Assembly: GCF_016592435.1 (NCBI RefSeq)
Contig: NZ_AP014545.1
Location: forward strand, 1,682,693-1,746,692
DNA length: 64,000 nt
Direction of reading: 5' to 3'
Source: Amphritea japonica ATCC BAA-1530
GTDB lineage: Bacteria; Pseudomonadota; Gammaproteobacteria; Pseudomonadales; Balneatricaceae
Made by a program: the position numbers and the translations under genes. Numbering within the stretch: the stretch's first letter is position 1; each line of letters opens with the position of its first letter. Positions 29,157 through 39,843 of this stretch are shown in pieces. The notes below the pieces were generated by a model. That model was not told the origin of the DNA. It did no database searches and saw only the letters and a program-made list of their open reading frames with translations.

Positions 29157-32084
29157 TTACTCGCTGGAAGAAGTGTTACTTGCAGAAGCTTGCTGGCGTG
29201 GGTCATTGGGAGCCCGACGCTGACGACGCTGGCGTGGTGCTGCTGCGTCTGGATTTGCTGCAATAGGCGCTTCACGACGAGGTCTTGCGGTCATTACTTC
29301 ATCAGGAGCGACTACAGGAGCGGTCAGATCTGGGCGCTTACGGACCCGGCGTCCCGCCGTGCGAGGTTGCTCTGTGGTTTCAGCAACAGGTGCTTCAACA
29401 ACTTCAGCTACGGGCGCTTCAGCAACAGGGGCTTCAACAACTTTAGCTACGGGCGCTTCAGCAACAGAGGCTTCAACAACTTCAGCTACGGGCGCTTCAG
29501 CAACAGGGGCTTCAACAACTTCAGCTACGGGCGCTTCAGCAACAGGGGCTTCAACAACTTCAGCTGCGGGCGCTTCAGCAACAGGTGCTTTAACAGCTTC
29601 AGCTACGGGTGCTTCAACAACTGGTGCTTTAACCGCTTCAGCTACGGGCGCTTCAACAACAGGTGCTTTAACAGCTTCAGCTTCGGGCGCTTCAACAACT
29701 GCTGCTTCAACGACAGGTTCTGCAGTTACAGATGCTTCTGCTGCTGAAGTGTTCGCCTGATCTAGCTTTGCTGAATCTGTAGCATTGTCTTTTTTAGGTC
29801 CGCGATTACGCTGTCTGCGTTTACGTGGAGCTTCAGAAGGTTTTGCTTCAGTGTTAGTTTCATTTACCGCTTGTTCAACAGCGACTGAAACCGTTTCAGC
29901 GGCTGCTTCAGGATTAACAGTCGACTCTTGGTTAGTGGTAACAGAAGCATCTGCAGTACGTTTTCCACTGCGCTCTCCGCGACGACGGCGACCACGACGA
30001 CGTTCACCGCGAGGGCGACCATCTTCATTCTGCTCGGCAGGCTGATCCTGATCATTGCCAGGTTTAGCAACGTTCATCTCTTCTGGTTGCTGCTCTTGCT
30101 GACGTCCCTTGCCACGCTCACCACGACGACGATTACGAGAGCGGCCCTGGCTGGATTCCCCTGACTTCTCCTGAGTCTCTTTTACAGGCGGTTTTGCTGT
30201 GCTATCACTCAGGTTATCGACCAGTTTGTCGCTATCACGGCGCTGATTGCGGTTGCGATCACGGTCGCCACGGTCACGTCGGTTATTTGAACGTTTACGA
30301 CCGCGTTGCTTCTTATTGCGTTCTTCCTGCTCTTTCTCCTGCTGAGCTTTAACCTGAGCCTTTTCAGCTTCGGAGTCACCAAACAGAGCGCCGAAAATTT
30401 TGCTGAAAAGTGAAGGCTTAGTTGCTGTAGCGGGCTTAGTGGCGACGACGTCTGACTGAGGAGTCGCTTGCACAGGAGCGGGCGTTGCTGGTGCAACAGT
30501 GTTTACTGCAGCTCGTTCACGTACTGGTTGAACTTTTGCAGCTTCAATTTTCGGCTCGTCTTCAGGTTCTGGCTGAAGAGTATAGCTGGCATCATTGGTG
30601 TTGATTACGGTGTGGTCGTCACGCAGACGAACGACTTCGTAGTGCGGTGTTTCCATATTTGGATTAGGCACTACGACAACGCGTACATCATTACGTAGCT
30701 CTACTTCGTGAACTTCGCGGCGCTTTTCGTTCAGTAGGAAGGTAGCGACTGAAACAGGCAAGATAGCCCGAATCTGTGCGGTACGATCCTTTGATGCTTC
30801 TTCTTCGATCAGGCGGAGAATGGACAGTGCCAGAGATTCGGTATCACGAACAGTGCCTTGACCGTTACAACGAGGGCAAACTGCGCCCCGGCTTTCTATC
30901 AAAGAAGGGCGTAGGCGCTGGCGGGACATTTCCATCAGGCCGAAGCGAGAGATGCGACCCAGTTGAACCCGTGCGCGATCCACTTTAAGGGAATCACGCA
31001 TCAGGTTTTCAACTTCGCGCTGGTTTTTGATCGGTGACATATCGATAAAGTCGATAACGATTAGTCCGCCAATATCACGTAAACGCAGTTGGCGAGAGAT
31101 CTCGTCGGCTGCTTCAAGATTGGTCTGTAGCGCCGTTTCTTCGATGTCGCTGCCGCGTGTAGCACGAGCGGAGTTGATATCGATAGATACAAGGGCTTCA
31201 GTCGGATCTATTACAATAGAACCGCCAGAAGGTAGCTGAACTTCACGCTGGAATGCCGTTTCGATCTGGCTTTCGATCTGGAAGCGGTTGAACAGAGGGA
31301 TCTGCTCATCATAGAGCTTGATCTTGTTCAGGTAGCTTGGCATAACCTGCTGAACGAAGTTCATAGCGTCTTTGTAGACATCGGGATTATCGATCAGTAC
31401 TTCGCCGATATCCTGGCGCAGGTAATCACGAATCGCACGAATGACGACATTGCTTTCCTGATAGATAAGGAAAGGAGCACGACGCTCGTCGGATGCGGTC
31501 TTAATCGCTTCCCACAGAGTCATCAGATAATCCAGATCCCATTGAAGTTCTTCGGACGTGCGGCCAATGCCAGCGGTACGGACAATAGCGCCTGTCTTAG
31601 GCGGAATAGTCATGCCGTCCAGAGCTTCTTTAAGCTGTTTACGGTCATCGCCTTCGATACGGCGAGAGATACCACCGGCACGAGGATTGTTTGGCATTAG
31701 AACCAGATAACGGCCTGCCAGACTGATAAAGGTAGTGAGTGCTGCGCCCTTGTTACCGCGCTCTTCTTTGTCTACCTGGACAATGACTTCAGTGCCTTCA
31801 GCGAGAACTTCTTTAATATTCGGGCGTCCGCCTTTGTCGGAGCCTTTTTTAAAGTATTCGCGAGAGATCTCTTTGAGGGGTAAAAAGCCATGGCGCTCAG
31901 CACCGTAGTCAACAAAAGCAGCTTCCAGGCTAGGTTCAACCCGGGTTATTTTGCCTTTGTAAATGTTGGCTTTTTTCTGTTCACGGGAGCTGGATTCCAT
32001 ATCCAGGTCGTAGAGGCGTTGGCCGTCAACCATCGCAACGCGCAACTCTTCTTGTTGAGTTGCATTAATCAGCATTCTTTTCAT
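29157..32084 (-). CDS. rne: Ribonuclease E
   Basis: Endoribonuclease that initiates mRNA decay and processes rRNA and tRNA, and scaffolds the degradosome at the membrane. It is 975 aa. The N-terminus [17 protein letters not shown] is nearly identical to E. coli. The S1 domain follows (residues ~38-118). The catalytic Asp motifs are [12 protein letters not shown] and VIDFIDM, and the zinc link is CPRCNGQG. The non-catalytic half has Arg-rich blocks ([18 protein letters not shown]), a glutamine/acid-rich stretch and eight tandem 13-residue units near the C-terminus. Probably autoregulated through its leader. Confidence 0.96.
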   Translation of the reverse strand: MKRMLINATQQEELRVAMVDGQRLYDLDMESSSREQKKANIYKGKITRVEPSLEAAFVDYGAERHGFLPLKEISREYFKKGSDKGGRPNIKEVLAEGTEVIVQVDKEERGNKGAALTTFISLAGRYLVLMPNNPRAGGISRRIEGDDRKQLKEALDGMTIPPKTGAIVRTAGIGRTSEELQWDLDYLMTLWEAIKTASDERRAPFLIYQESNVVIRAIRDYLRQDIGEVLIDNPDVYKDAMNFVQQVMPSYLNKIKLYDEQIPLFNRFQIESQIETAFQREVQLPSGGSIVIDPTEALVSIDINSARATRGSDIEETALQTNLEAADEISRQLRLRDIGGLIVIDFIDMSPIKNQREVENLMRDSLKVDRARVQLGRISRFGLMEMSRQRLRPSLIESRGAVCPRCNGQGTVRDTESLALSILRLIEEEASKDRTAQIRAILPVSVATFLLNEKRREVHEVELRNDVRVVVVPNPNMETPHYEVVRLRDDHTVINTNDASYTLQPEPEDEPKIEAAKVQPVRERAAVNTVAPATPAPVQATPQSDVVATKPATATKPSLFSKIFGALFGDSEAEKAQVKAQQEKEQEERNKKQRGRKRSNNRRDRGDRDRNRNQRRDSDKLVDNLSDSTAKPPVKETQEKSGESSQGRSRNRRRGERGKGRQQEQQPEEMNVAKPGNDQDQPAEQNEDGRPRGERRRGRRRRGERSGKRTADASVTTNQESTVNPEAAAETVSVAVEQAVNETNTEAKPSEAPRKRRQRNRGPKKDNATDSAKLDQANTSAAEASVTAEPVVEAAVVEAPEAEAVKAPVVEAPVAEAVKAPVVEAPVAEAVKAPVAEAPAAEVVEAPVAEAPVAEVVEAPVAEAPVAEVVEASVAEAPVAKVVEAPVAEAPVAEVVEAPVAETTEQPRTAGRRVRKRPDLTAPVVAPDEVMTARPRREAPIAANPDAAAPRQRRQRRAPNDPRQQASASNTSSSE
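29388..29699 (-). repeat. Eight tandem 39-bp units inside rne
   Basis: 312 bp encode eight in-frame 13-residue units of type [13 protein letters not shown]. The three nearest the N-terminus are a [13 protein letters not shown] subtype and the other five a [13 protein letters not shown] subtype with single substitutions. Because 39 is a multiple of three, copy-number change would keep the frame. The opposite-strand long ORFs here are a by-product of the repeat. Confidence 0.92.
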
Positions 32085-32584
32085 TGTTTGTTAGCGTTCT
32101 CTTATAACACTAACGCAGTTCATCCAGCCGTAAGCCACACAGAGAGGTGTCCGGTATAAATACAATCCGGACACGGAAAACCAAGTCTTCGTAGCGACTT
32201 TGTGTTCAACTTTATGCCTGGCCGCTTTGTTATGCGGGCAGGTCTATCGACGGTGAAGGAAACAGTAGCCTCATATCGACTTCTTTATAGAGTCTGATCA
32301 GGTTGTTGCTGCCGCTGTAGTTGAGGCAGGTTCCGGGCTATTGACATCTTCACCTCCAACTGGTTTTGCAATTCAGGGCATTGCCAGCTAGATGAAATAC
32401 GTAGTAATTCTCTTTAAATTAATGCTGTACAGGGGATTCAAACCGGTCATTTGCTTGATTCTAAGAACTAAATGGCAAAAAAACCGGGAATTTCAAATTA
32501 GCTAAAGCCAACTGCCCGCAGCAGCGCTAGAATATAGCAGCTTAAATTGACAGCATCAATCGAAAGGTCCGATATCTAATTAAT
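32085..32584 (-). promoter_or_regulatory. rne leader and rne/rluC divergent promoter region
   Basis: 500 bases without a credible ORF between the divergent rne and rluC. In E. coli the long rne 5' UTR mediates feedback control by RNase E, and the length here fits a similar leader. I see one clear hairpin next to the rne start: GTTAGCGTT at 32090-32098 pairing with AACACTAAC at 32106-32114 (one G-U), which would put the ribosome-binding region in a stem. Promoter positions were not resolved. Confidence 0.55.
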
Positions 32585-33553
32585 ATGTCAGAACAAAATG
32601 CATCTCCAGCCCCAGCCGTTCAATGGTTTGAAATTGAATCCGAGCTGCAGGGCCAGCGAATTGATAACTTTCTACGCACCCGTCTTAAGGGTGCCCCTAA
32701 AACGCTTATTTATAGAATTCTGAGAAAGGGTCAGGTTCGGGTAAATAAAAAACGTATTAAGCCTGATTACCGATTGCAGGCGGGGGATTTAGTGCGTGTT
32801 CCTCCGCTCAGGCTTAGCGAAGAGAAACCACAGGCAACGGTTAGCGATAATCTGAAGGAGCTGATTGAAGCAGCGATTCTGTTTGAGGACAATGATCTGA
32901 TTGTTCTTAATAAGCCTTCGGGTCTTGCTGTTCATGGGGGCAGTGGTATTAGTTTGGGGCTTATAGAATCTATCCGCCAGATTCGCCCCGAGGTGAAATT
33001 CCTGGAGCTGGTTCACCGGCTTGACCGGGATACTTCCGGCTGCATTATGGTGGCGAAAAAGCGCAGCGCATTGCGTTTTTTACATGCGGCGTTACAGGCT
33101 AAGAAAATTACTAAGATTTATCATGCCTTAGTTGAGGGGAAATGGTCGACTCGAAAGACCAAAGTAGATGCTCCGCTGCAAAAAAATGAGTTAAAGTCAG
33201 GCGAAAGGGTGGTGAAGGCTCATCCAATGGGTAAAGCTTCACTAACTGAATATAAGGTTTTACAACGTTTTGGTGGTTTCGCAACCCTGGTTGAGGCAAG
33301 ACCTATTACGGGCCGGACTCACCAGATCAGGGTGCATTGTCAGTTTGCAGGGCATCCGATCATTGGTGATGATAAATATGGCACTGATGAGATGAATCGT
33401 GAGATGAAAGGTTATGGGATCCGTCGGCTGTTTCTTCATGCCGCTGAATTACGCGTGCCTATGCCGTCAGGCGGTAGAAAAATTTTCCATGCTCCTCTTG
33501 GAAGTGAGCTGGAAACGGGATTAAAAAAATTGCAACACATTGACGGGCTTTGA
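32585..33553 (+). CDS. rluC: 23S rRNA pseudouridine(955/2504/2580) synthase RluC
   Basis: Isomerises uridines at 955, 2504 and 2580 (E. coli numbering) of 23S rRNA. It is 322 aa. An S4 RNA-binding domain ([26 protein letters not shown] context, residues ~25-85) precedes the RluA-type catalytic domain with [10 protein letters not shown] containing the catalytic Asp. [14 protein letters not shown] is also conserved. It is divergent from rne as in E. coli and Pseudomonas. Confidence 0.95.
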   Translation: MSEQNASPAPAVQWFEIESELQGQRIDNFLRTRLKGAPKTLIYRILRKGQVRVNKKRIKPDYRLQAGDLVRVPPLRLSEEKPQATVSDNLKELIEAAILFEDNDLIVLNKPSGLAVHGGSGISLGLIESIRQIRPEVKFLELVHRLDRDTSGCIMVAKKRSALRFLHAALQAKKITKIYHALVEGKWSTRKTKVDAPLQKNELKSGERVVKAHPMGKASLTEYKVLQRFGGFATLVEARPITGRTHQIRVHCQFAGHPIIGDDKYGTDEMNREMKGYGIRRLFLHAAELRVPMPSGGRKIFHAPLGSELETGLKKLQHIDGL

Positions 33554-33575
33554 TAGGCCCGCTAAGGCGTTATAA

Positions 33576-34682
33576 ATGAGTCAACAGATTAGTACTGAAG
33601 CGTTTAATAAAGCAGCAGATGTTATGCTGAAAAATGGTAAATCACCTAACACCGTTGAACTGGCTCAGGTTCTTGGGGCAGATGAACTGGATTTAAATGA
33701 GTTACTGGAACAGTGGTGGAGCGTTTTGCCGGATCGTATCCGGATGTTGGGTGATTCCTCTGTTAAGTTGCCTGAATTGCCGGAATCTCTCGTTCATAGT
33801 GTGGAGTCCTTATGGCAACACGCAGTTCAGGAAGCTCAGTCAGCGTTGACAACTGATAAGCAGTATCAGCAGCTGGCCAGTGAAGATGCTCGTCGTCATT
33901 CTGAAACGGAGCTATTTAAAGCGCAAAGTCAACAAGCGGAAATGGACCAGGTTTTCCGTGAAGTACAGCAGCAGCTGGAGCAGGAAAAGCATCACGTTCA
34001 GGTGCTCGATGCTGAGATCTCTGTTTTAAAAATCAATCTGGCTACTGTTACTACAGAGCAAAAGACCGAAGAGCAGCGCCGTCTTAATACTGAGCAGGAG
34101 TTGAACCTGTTACAGAAGAAGATGGATGATTCGAAGAGGACCTTCGATCAGCGTGTCTTGGAAGAGCAACGTCATGGTTTGGATCAGGTTGCTAAAGCTG
34201 AAGCGGATACTCGATATTATCGAAGCGCTTTAGAGAAGTTGAGAGATGAGTGTGGCCGTAAAGAGTCTGCATTGACTAAAGATATTCATAATCTTCAGGC
34301 GCTGGTAGCAAAGAAAGATGTAAAGTTAGATACCGGGAAAACTCAGATTAAAGCATTGGAAACTGAACTAAAACGCTACCAAAGTGATGATAGTCAGAGC
34401 GTCAGGGAAAGAAGTCAGCTAAGTAGTTCCTTATTGTCTGAACAGAACCGCAGTAAACGACTTGAAGATAAAGTAAGTGAGATAAAAGAGGAGCTGAAAC
34501 GGGTAAGTCAGAAGAATATCAGTGCGGCAAACGACGCATCACGCCGTGAAAATTTGCTCCGTGGTCAGTTAAAAGATAAAGACGAAGATGTTATGCGTGC
34601 CAATGCGCGGCTGGTTTCTTTAGATAAGAAAATTACCGCTCATGAGGAAGAGATCAGACGGCTTCGAAGCCGCTTGTCCTGA
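33576..34682 (+). CDS. KfrA-like DNA-binding coiled-coil protein
   Basis: 368 aa. Residues ~1-110 resemble the KfrA N-terminal DNA-binding domain (FNKAADVMLKNGKSPNTVELAQVLG, DLNELLEQWWSVLPDRI). The remainder (about 110-368) is a nearly continuous Glu/Gln/Lys/Arg-rich coiled coil without proline. KfrA is best known from plasmids, where it binds DNA and forms filamentous assemblies affecting partition. Here it lies 22 nt after rluC on what looks like core chromosome, and cysB follows. The chromosomal role is unknown. Confidence 0.8.
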   Translation: MSQQISTEAFNKAADVMLKNGKSPNTVELAQVLGADELDLNELLEQWWSVLPDRIRMLGDSSVKLPELPESLVHSVESLWQHAVQEAQSALTTDKQYQQLASEDARRHSETELFKAQSQQAEMDQVFREVQQQLEQEKHHVQVLDAEISVLKINLATVTTEQKTEEQRRLNTEQELNLLQKKMDDSKRTFDQRVLEEQRHGLDQVAKAEADTRYYRSALEKLRDECGRKESALTKDIHNLQALVAKKDVKLDTGKTQIKALETELKRYQSDDSQSVRERSQLSSSLLSEQNRSKRLEDKVSEIKEELKRVSQKNISAANDASRRENLLRGQLKDKDEDVMRANARLVSLDKKITAHEEEIRRLRSRLS

Positions 34683-34772
34683 TCTCTTTATTGGGAGTGT
34701 TACCTGATTTGATAACCGTGTATTATAATTAAAAGTTATTAAAAGACTCGTTTATCAGTGTTGGAGGTATAA

Positions 34773-35747
<975 letters not shown>

Positions 35748-35776
35748 TCCAGTCAGGAACAAATCTAATCTATTTT

Positions 35777-35800
35777 AAAAGCCTCTTCAGAGGTTTTTTT
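35777..35800 (+). terminator. Terminator of cysB
   Basis: CCTCT/AGAGG stem with a short TC loop, preceded by A-rich bases and followed by seven T, 30 nt after the cysB stop. Confidence 0.85.
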
Positions 35801-36057
35801 GTTTTTAAGTACAGCAGTATCAAGGCTTTTTAAGCAAGCCCCTCTTAGAAAGGAGTTGGTTTCTCTGTCGAGCTAATAAAACACAGAGAAAGCGGTCGAT
35901 GAGAGAGCTCTTTTGGGACGTCAGGCAGTTTTTTCTAAAGTAAAAACTGCCTATGTCCATTATCACTACAAGCAGCGGCATGTCCGGAGTATAAGAACCT
36001 GTCGGGCAGGGCTGACGCAGGCTCTTTGTGAGGTTTAAATATTATTCAGGAAAGTGA
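35801..36057. other. Non-coding stretch with two hairpins
   Basis: No ORF of note. Two strong inverted repeats are visible: TTTCTCTGT (35860-35868) with ACAGAGAAA (35883-35891), and AGGCAGTTTTT (35923-35933) with AAAAACTGCCT (35942-35952). Neither ends in a clean U-run on the plus strand, so they are not ordinary terminators. A small RNA or processing site is possible but unproven. Confidence 0.4.
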
Positions 36058-36639
36058 TTAACTGATCGTTTCAGTTTTTATCTGGTTTGCCGGTTCGTAA
36101 AACTTTGGCCAATATTTTTCAACGACTTCACCTGAGCTACCAAATGTGTGGCAGGTATTCAGAACCTGAGGCTTTTTATCTCCGTCCCCCCAGCCCTCTA
36201 TGTCTTTTCGCTCGGTATGAGTCGCCTGAAATGCCGTAGTTGCGATAGGACCGAGTAATTCAAGTAAGTGGGTGCAGCCATTAGTACCACTGAAAAGCTC
36301 TTTACACTTTTTAGTAAAGCCAGGAGCGATTCGGGTACCGATGAGTAGCTGATATCTGTCGGCTATCGAAGGGCACATTCTATATGGGGTGTAGTCCATG
36401 CTGGCGACCGCGTCGAGGATATTAAAATCTAGGTCGATAGTGATACGTATTGCCAGTAAGTGAATAGGCTCGCCGGGTTCAACAATACCGTCGTTGCGTT
36501 CGCGAATCTCAATGGGGGCTGTTTTTATATCGCTCAGGTGCCCTTCAATATCCCATAAGCCATCGCTACGCTTGTAGCCTGTACAGGTGACGGTGCGAGT
36601 GTGTTCGAGAATGCGCTCAGTAGGCTGAGGTAATGGCAT
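36058..36639 (-). CDS. DUF2889 protein
   Basis: 193 aa, soluble. CTGYKRSDGLWDIEGHLSDIKT and RITIDLDFNILDAVASMDYTPYRMCP match the DUF2889 pattern. GCTHLLELLGPIATTAFQ is the third conserved block. The function is unknown. The gene stands alone, divergent from the TRAP transporter across a long regulatory region. Confidence 0.85.
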   Translation of the reverse strand: MPLPQPTERILEHTRTVTCTGYKRSDGLWDIEGHLSDIKTAPIEIRERNDGIVEPGEPIHLLAIRITIDLDFNILDAVASMDYTPYRMCPSIADRYQLLIGTRIAPGFTKKCKELFSGTNGCTHLLELLGPIATTAFQATHTERKDIEGWGDGDKKPQVLNTCHTFGSSGEVVEKYWPKFYEPANQIKTETIS

Positions 36640-37175
36640 AGGGTATGTTCTTTCTGTAATGTAAATGTGTAATAGCCTTTGAATAGGCTGTCGTCTGCTT
36701 TGAGAAGTTTCAGAAGCTGTTGTTCGGTGTCGCTATATAGCCTCATTTTAACGGTTATTCATGCAGGTATCGAGGTTGATGTAGCGATAGGCGAGGGTGA
36801 TTGCTCCTCTTTTTAGAAATTTGAAGTGTATTTACTGTAGTTGCGGGCTCTTATCTTAAAACGAGCAATATAAAAAATATTTACGTTTCAAACTTATTAA
36901 GTTAACATGTTAACTAATTTGAGGCTGGTAAGCTGTATAAAGTGCTTTGTCAGTGTGCCGCAAAGGATTGTTAACTGTTTAATGGATAGTACTTGATACG
37001 AAATAATAAAATTATTTTGTTAAATGGTATCGTTTTTCGGTTAAACTAATAACTTGATCTCAGACAATTAGATTTTGGCTGAGGTCTGGTAAGGAATAAT
37101 AAAGAGGGAATAATCCCCGTTATGCTCTTAATGTGATTTAAGAGCATCGAAAGACATGTGCTGGAGACCGATAGA
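36640..37175 (+). promoter_or_regulatory. Long AT-rich region upstream of the TRAP operon, with palindromes
   Basis: There is no credible ORF. The perfect palindrome AGTTAACATGTTAACT lies at 36900-36915. The inverted repeat AAATAAT-AAA-ATTATTT lies at 37001-37017, enclosed by GATAC/GTATC. The perfect hairpin ATGCTCTTAA/TTAAGAGCAT has arms at 37122-37131 and 37138-37147. Operators for a regulator of the transporter, or a structured leader, are possible. No known riboswitch was recognised. Confidence 0.5.
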
Positions 37176-37274
37176 ATGAGAATTTTAAATTGCCTTAGCC
37201 AGGTAGGAGAAGCGGGAGCTGCCCCGTCTACTTTAAGAGCCAGGATCGAAAGCCCGTTGGGTTACGAAGCTTAA
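37176..37274 (+). CDS. Possible 32-codon small ORF upstream of the TRAP operon
   Basis: ATG at 37176 with GGAG (37163-37166) 9 nt upstream encodes MRILNCLSQVGEAGAAPSTL and a further 12 residues before TAA. It begins 28 nt after a perfect 10-bp hairpin and ends 84 nt before dctQ. It could be a leader peptide, a real small protein or chance. There is no recognisable family. Confidence 0.35.
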   Translation: MRILNCLSQVGEAGAAPSTLRARIESPLGYEA

Positions 37275-37358
37275 CAGTCACGAATCTATCCACTAAAACA
37301 ATAATCGAGCTGGCTAACCTTAATGTAAGGTCCAGTAGATATAAATAAGGAGTCTGAT

Positions 37359-37874
37359 ATGGCTTTTAGTGCCTGGCTTTCAATGCACTACGAGGAGAAA
37401 GGACCGGTTGTCTGGCTGGCCTTCTTTCTTGAGTTGATTGCTGCTGTAACGCTGTTTTTCCTGATGGCGTTGACCTGCGCAGATGTGTTTGGTCGTTACT
37501 TCCTTGGCAATGCTGTCGATGGTGCAACGGAGATGACTGAGATGGGGATTGCAATTCTCGTCTTTGCAGAAATGCCTGTAATTACATGGCGTGGTGGCCA
37601 TGTTGTTGTCGATATTCTTGACCGTATGTTAGGCAATACGCTGATAAAGATTCTGGGGCTATTTTCTGCGCTTCTGATTTCTACATCGCTCTATTTTCTG
37701 GCAACGCGTATTTTTCAACTGGCAGAAAGATCGTTACGTCGTGATGAGGTGACCGAATTTCTAGAGATGCCGGTGGGCTACATCGTTGAATATATAGCGT
37801 TCATGAGCTGGGCTACAGCTGCGCTTATGATCACTTATGGTGTATACCGGTTGCTAGTTCAGTCACGCAACTGA
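37359..37874 (+). CDS. dctQ: TRAP transporter small permease (DctQ)
   Basis: Four-helix membrane subunit of a tripartite ATP-independent periplasmic transporter, which uses a Na+ or H+ gradient to import organic anions or similar solutes. It is 171 aa. The motif ADVFGRYFLGNAVDGATEMTE and VITWRGGHVVVDIL are typical. AAGGAG lies 6 nt before the ATG. The large subunit follows 48 nt later. No DctP binding-protein gene is present on either side. Confidence 0.92.
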   Translation: MAFSAWLSMHYEEKGPVVWLAFFLELIAAVTLFFLMALTCADVFGRYFLGNAVDGATEMTEMGIAILVFAEMPVITWRGGHVVVDILDRMLGNTLIKILGLFSALLISTSLYFLATRIFQLAERSLRRDEVTEFLEMPVGYIVEYIAFMSWATAALMITYGVYRLLVQSRN

Positions 37875-37922
37875 TTTTGGCCTTCATCTCAATACGCTGA
37901 TAACGTTACAGGTATTTTCAGA

Positions 37923-39251
37923 ATGATTACTGCATTAATTGGTTTTGCAATCTTACTGTTGATTATCGTGGTCATCCGCATTCCTATCGCATTTGCGATG
38001 GGACTGGTTGGCTTCTTTGGCTTTGCTTACATGCAGGGGCTGACTTTCGACAATTTTATGGACTTTCGCTGGAATGGTGCGCTATCCATGGCCGCCAAGC
38101 GAGTTGTAGATACTTCTCAGGAATATGGTCTTTCCGTTATTCCTCTCTTTATTCTTATGGGCAACCTGGTAACTAAGTCAGGACTTTCTCATGAGCTTTA
38201 TCGCGCGTCATACGCTTTTTTAGGGCACCGTAAAGGCGGTCTGTCGATGGCGACTGTTGTGGCTTGTGGTGGCTTTTCTGCTATTTGTGGGTCCAGCCTG
38301 GCGACGTCTGCGACTATGGCTAAGGTGGCGATGCCGCCGATGCGTAAATACGGCTATGCAGACTCTCTTGCAACCGCTTCTATTGCAGCGGGTGGAACAC
38401 TGGGTATTCTGATACCACCTTCTGTTATTTTGGTTATTTATGGCCTGCTGACTGAAACCAGTATTCGTGAGTTGTTTGCAGCAGGCTTTATTCCTGGAAT
38501 GCTGGGAATTTTGTTGTACTTAGCGGCAGTGCGTTATGTGGTTTGGCGTGATCCTGCAGCAGGTCCTTGCGGTGAGAAAATGGAATGGCCGGAGCGTCTT
38601 AAAGCGCTGAATGGTGTCTGGGGTGTTCTGACTCTGTTTTCTGTCGTGATGGGTGGAATATACATGGGTATATTCACGCCGACTGAAGCGGCGGGTATAG
38701 GTGCTGGTGGTGCGTTCTTTATTGCACTGTTCCGTCGTTCGCTAAGCTTCGGTAGTCTGTTTGATATCTTAACCGACACTGCGCGTACCTCTGCGATGCT
38801 ATTCGCTGTACTTATCGGTGCATTGATCTTCTCAAACTTTATCAACCGGGCAGGGTTGCCGGCAGATTTGCTGGCGTTAGTAAATAGCATGGATGTCGCA
38901 CCGATGGTGGTGATCCTGGTTATTCTGGCGATCTATATCGTTCTTGGAATGGTGTTTGAGAGCCTGTCTATGCTGCTGCTGACTGTGCCTATCTTCTTCC
39001 CGCTCGTTGCCAGCCTGGGTTTCGATCTGGTTTGGTTTGGTATCGTTGTGGTTGTTGTTACCGAGATCAGTCTGATCACGCCGCCGGTGGGGATGAATGT
39101 ATTCGTGCTTAGTGCGGTGCTTAAGGATGTTAAGGCCAGCACAATCTTTAAGGGTGTAACACCATTCTGGTGTGCGGACATTATTCGTCTGGCGCTGATT
39201 ACGTTTATCTCTTCGATTGCGCTCTTCCTGCCAGAAATGTTGTATCGATAA
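37923..39251 (+). CDS. dctM: TRAP transporter large permease (DctM)
   Basis: Transport subunit with about 12 membrane helices. It is 442 aa. GGFSAICGSSLATSATMAKVAMPPM and AAGGTLGILIPPSVILVIYG are conserved DctM blocks, and ISLITPPVGMNVFV marks the second half. The arrangement dctQ-dctM-usp resembles the Halomonas ectoine system teaBCD, which however has its binding protein teaA in front. The substrate here cannot be assigned. Confidence 0.93.
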   Translation: MITALIGFAILLLIIVVIRIPIAFAMGLVGFFGFAYMQGLTFDNFMDFRWNGALSMAAKRVVDTSQEYGLSVIPLFILMGNLVTKSGLSHELYRASYAFLGHRKGGLSMATVVACGGFSAICGSSLATSATMAKVAMPPMRKYGYADSLATASIAAGGTLGILIPPSVILVIYGLLTETSIRELFAAGFIPGMLGILLYLAAVRYVVWRDPAAGPCGEKMEWPERLKALNGVWGVLTLFSVVMGGIYMGIFTPTEAAGIGAGGAFFIALFRRSLSFGSLFDILTDTARTSAMLFAVLIGALIFSNFINRAGLPADLLALVNSMDVAPMVVILVILAIYIVLGMVFESLSMLLLTVPIFFPLVASLGFDLVWFGIVVVVVTEISLITPPVGMNVFVLSAVLKDVKASTIFKGVTPFWCADIIRLALITFISSIALFLPEMLYR

Positions 39252-39268
39252 AGTCATATTAAGCATTT

Positions 39269-39287
39269 AAGGCCCCTTGAGGGCCTT
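39269..39287 (+). terminator. Weak hairpin between dctM and usp
   Basis: AAGGCCC, loop CTTGA, GGGCCTT with only a three-T tail. It may reduce rather than end transcription into the usp gene. Confidence 0.5.
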
Positions 39288-39306
39288 TGTTTATGAGGGT
39301 TACAGT

Positions 39307-39789
39307 ATGCTACCTGATGTTAAAAAAATTCTTTACGCGTCTGATATTGATAAAGGTTCTCGTCCGGCATTCAGGGCTGCGGTGAGTCTTTGTGGTCATT
39401 ACAATTCAGAGATTACCTATCTTCATATTATTGAGCCTCTCAGTGCCTCAGCACAGAGTGTGGTTGAAACAATGATGAATGATGAATCTCTGCATGAGAT
39501 GCATACTCAAGGTTTAGAAAACTTAAAGCGTAAAATGGAAGATAGAATTGCGCGCTTTTGTGAGACAGAGCTTGAAGAAAATGAGATGCTTTCTGAAGGT
39601 TCAGTGCAATCTCGTGTTGAAGAGGGAACGCCTTGGAAAACCATCCTCAGGGTTGCTGATGATATTGATGCAGATGTCATTGTTATGGGAACCCGTACCC
39701 ACTCTGCGGTTGGCCAGTTTCTACTTGGCTCCACTGCTAACAAAGTGATGCAGAACTCCAAGCGTCCAATTCTGATCGTGCCTTTATAA
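39307..39789 (+). CDS. Universal stress protein (UspA family)
   Basis: 160 aa, cytoplasmic. The start at 39307 (MLPDVKKILYASD), with GAGGG upstream, is preferred over an in-frame start at 39277. The C-terminal ATP-loop region reads VMGTRTHSAVGQFLLGSTANKV and lacks two of the glycines of GxxGxxGx9GS, although the final GS is kept. A Usp gene after dctM is the TeaD position, where the protein regulates transporter activity through ATP binding. A similar role is inferred. Confidence 0.9.
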   Translation: MLPDVKKILYASDIDKGSRPAFRAAVSLCGHYNSEITYLHIIEPLSASAQSVVETMMNDESLHEMHTQGLENLKRKMEDRIARFCETELEENEMLSEGSVQSRVEEGTPWKTILRVADDIDADVIVMGTRTHSAVGQFLLGSTANKVMQNSKRPILIVPL

Positions 39790-39843
39790 GCAGATTAGCG
39801 TTCAGGGGTATGGCCGTTGTGCTGTAAGCGCCCCTGAGAAAAT

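Noticed and set aside
29190-29760. Long plus-strand ORFs (185 and 133 aa) opposite rne
   Set aside because: They lie in the repeat array of rne, where periodic composition opens all frames. Their translations are low-complexity Ser/Thr/Ala or Asn/Phe repeats.
35923-35952. Hairpin considered as a cysB terminator
   Set aside because: A better terminator lies at 35777-35800, and this stem has no U-run after it.
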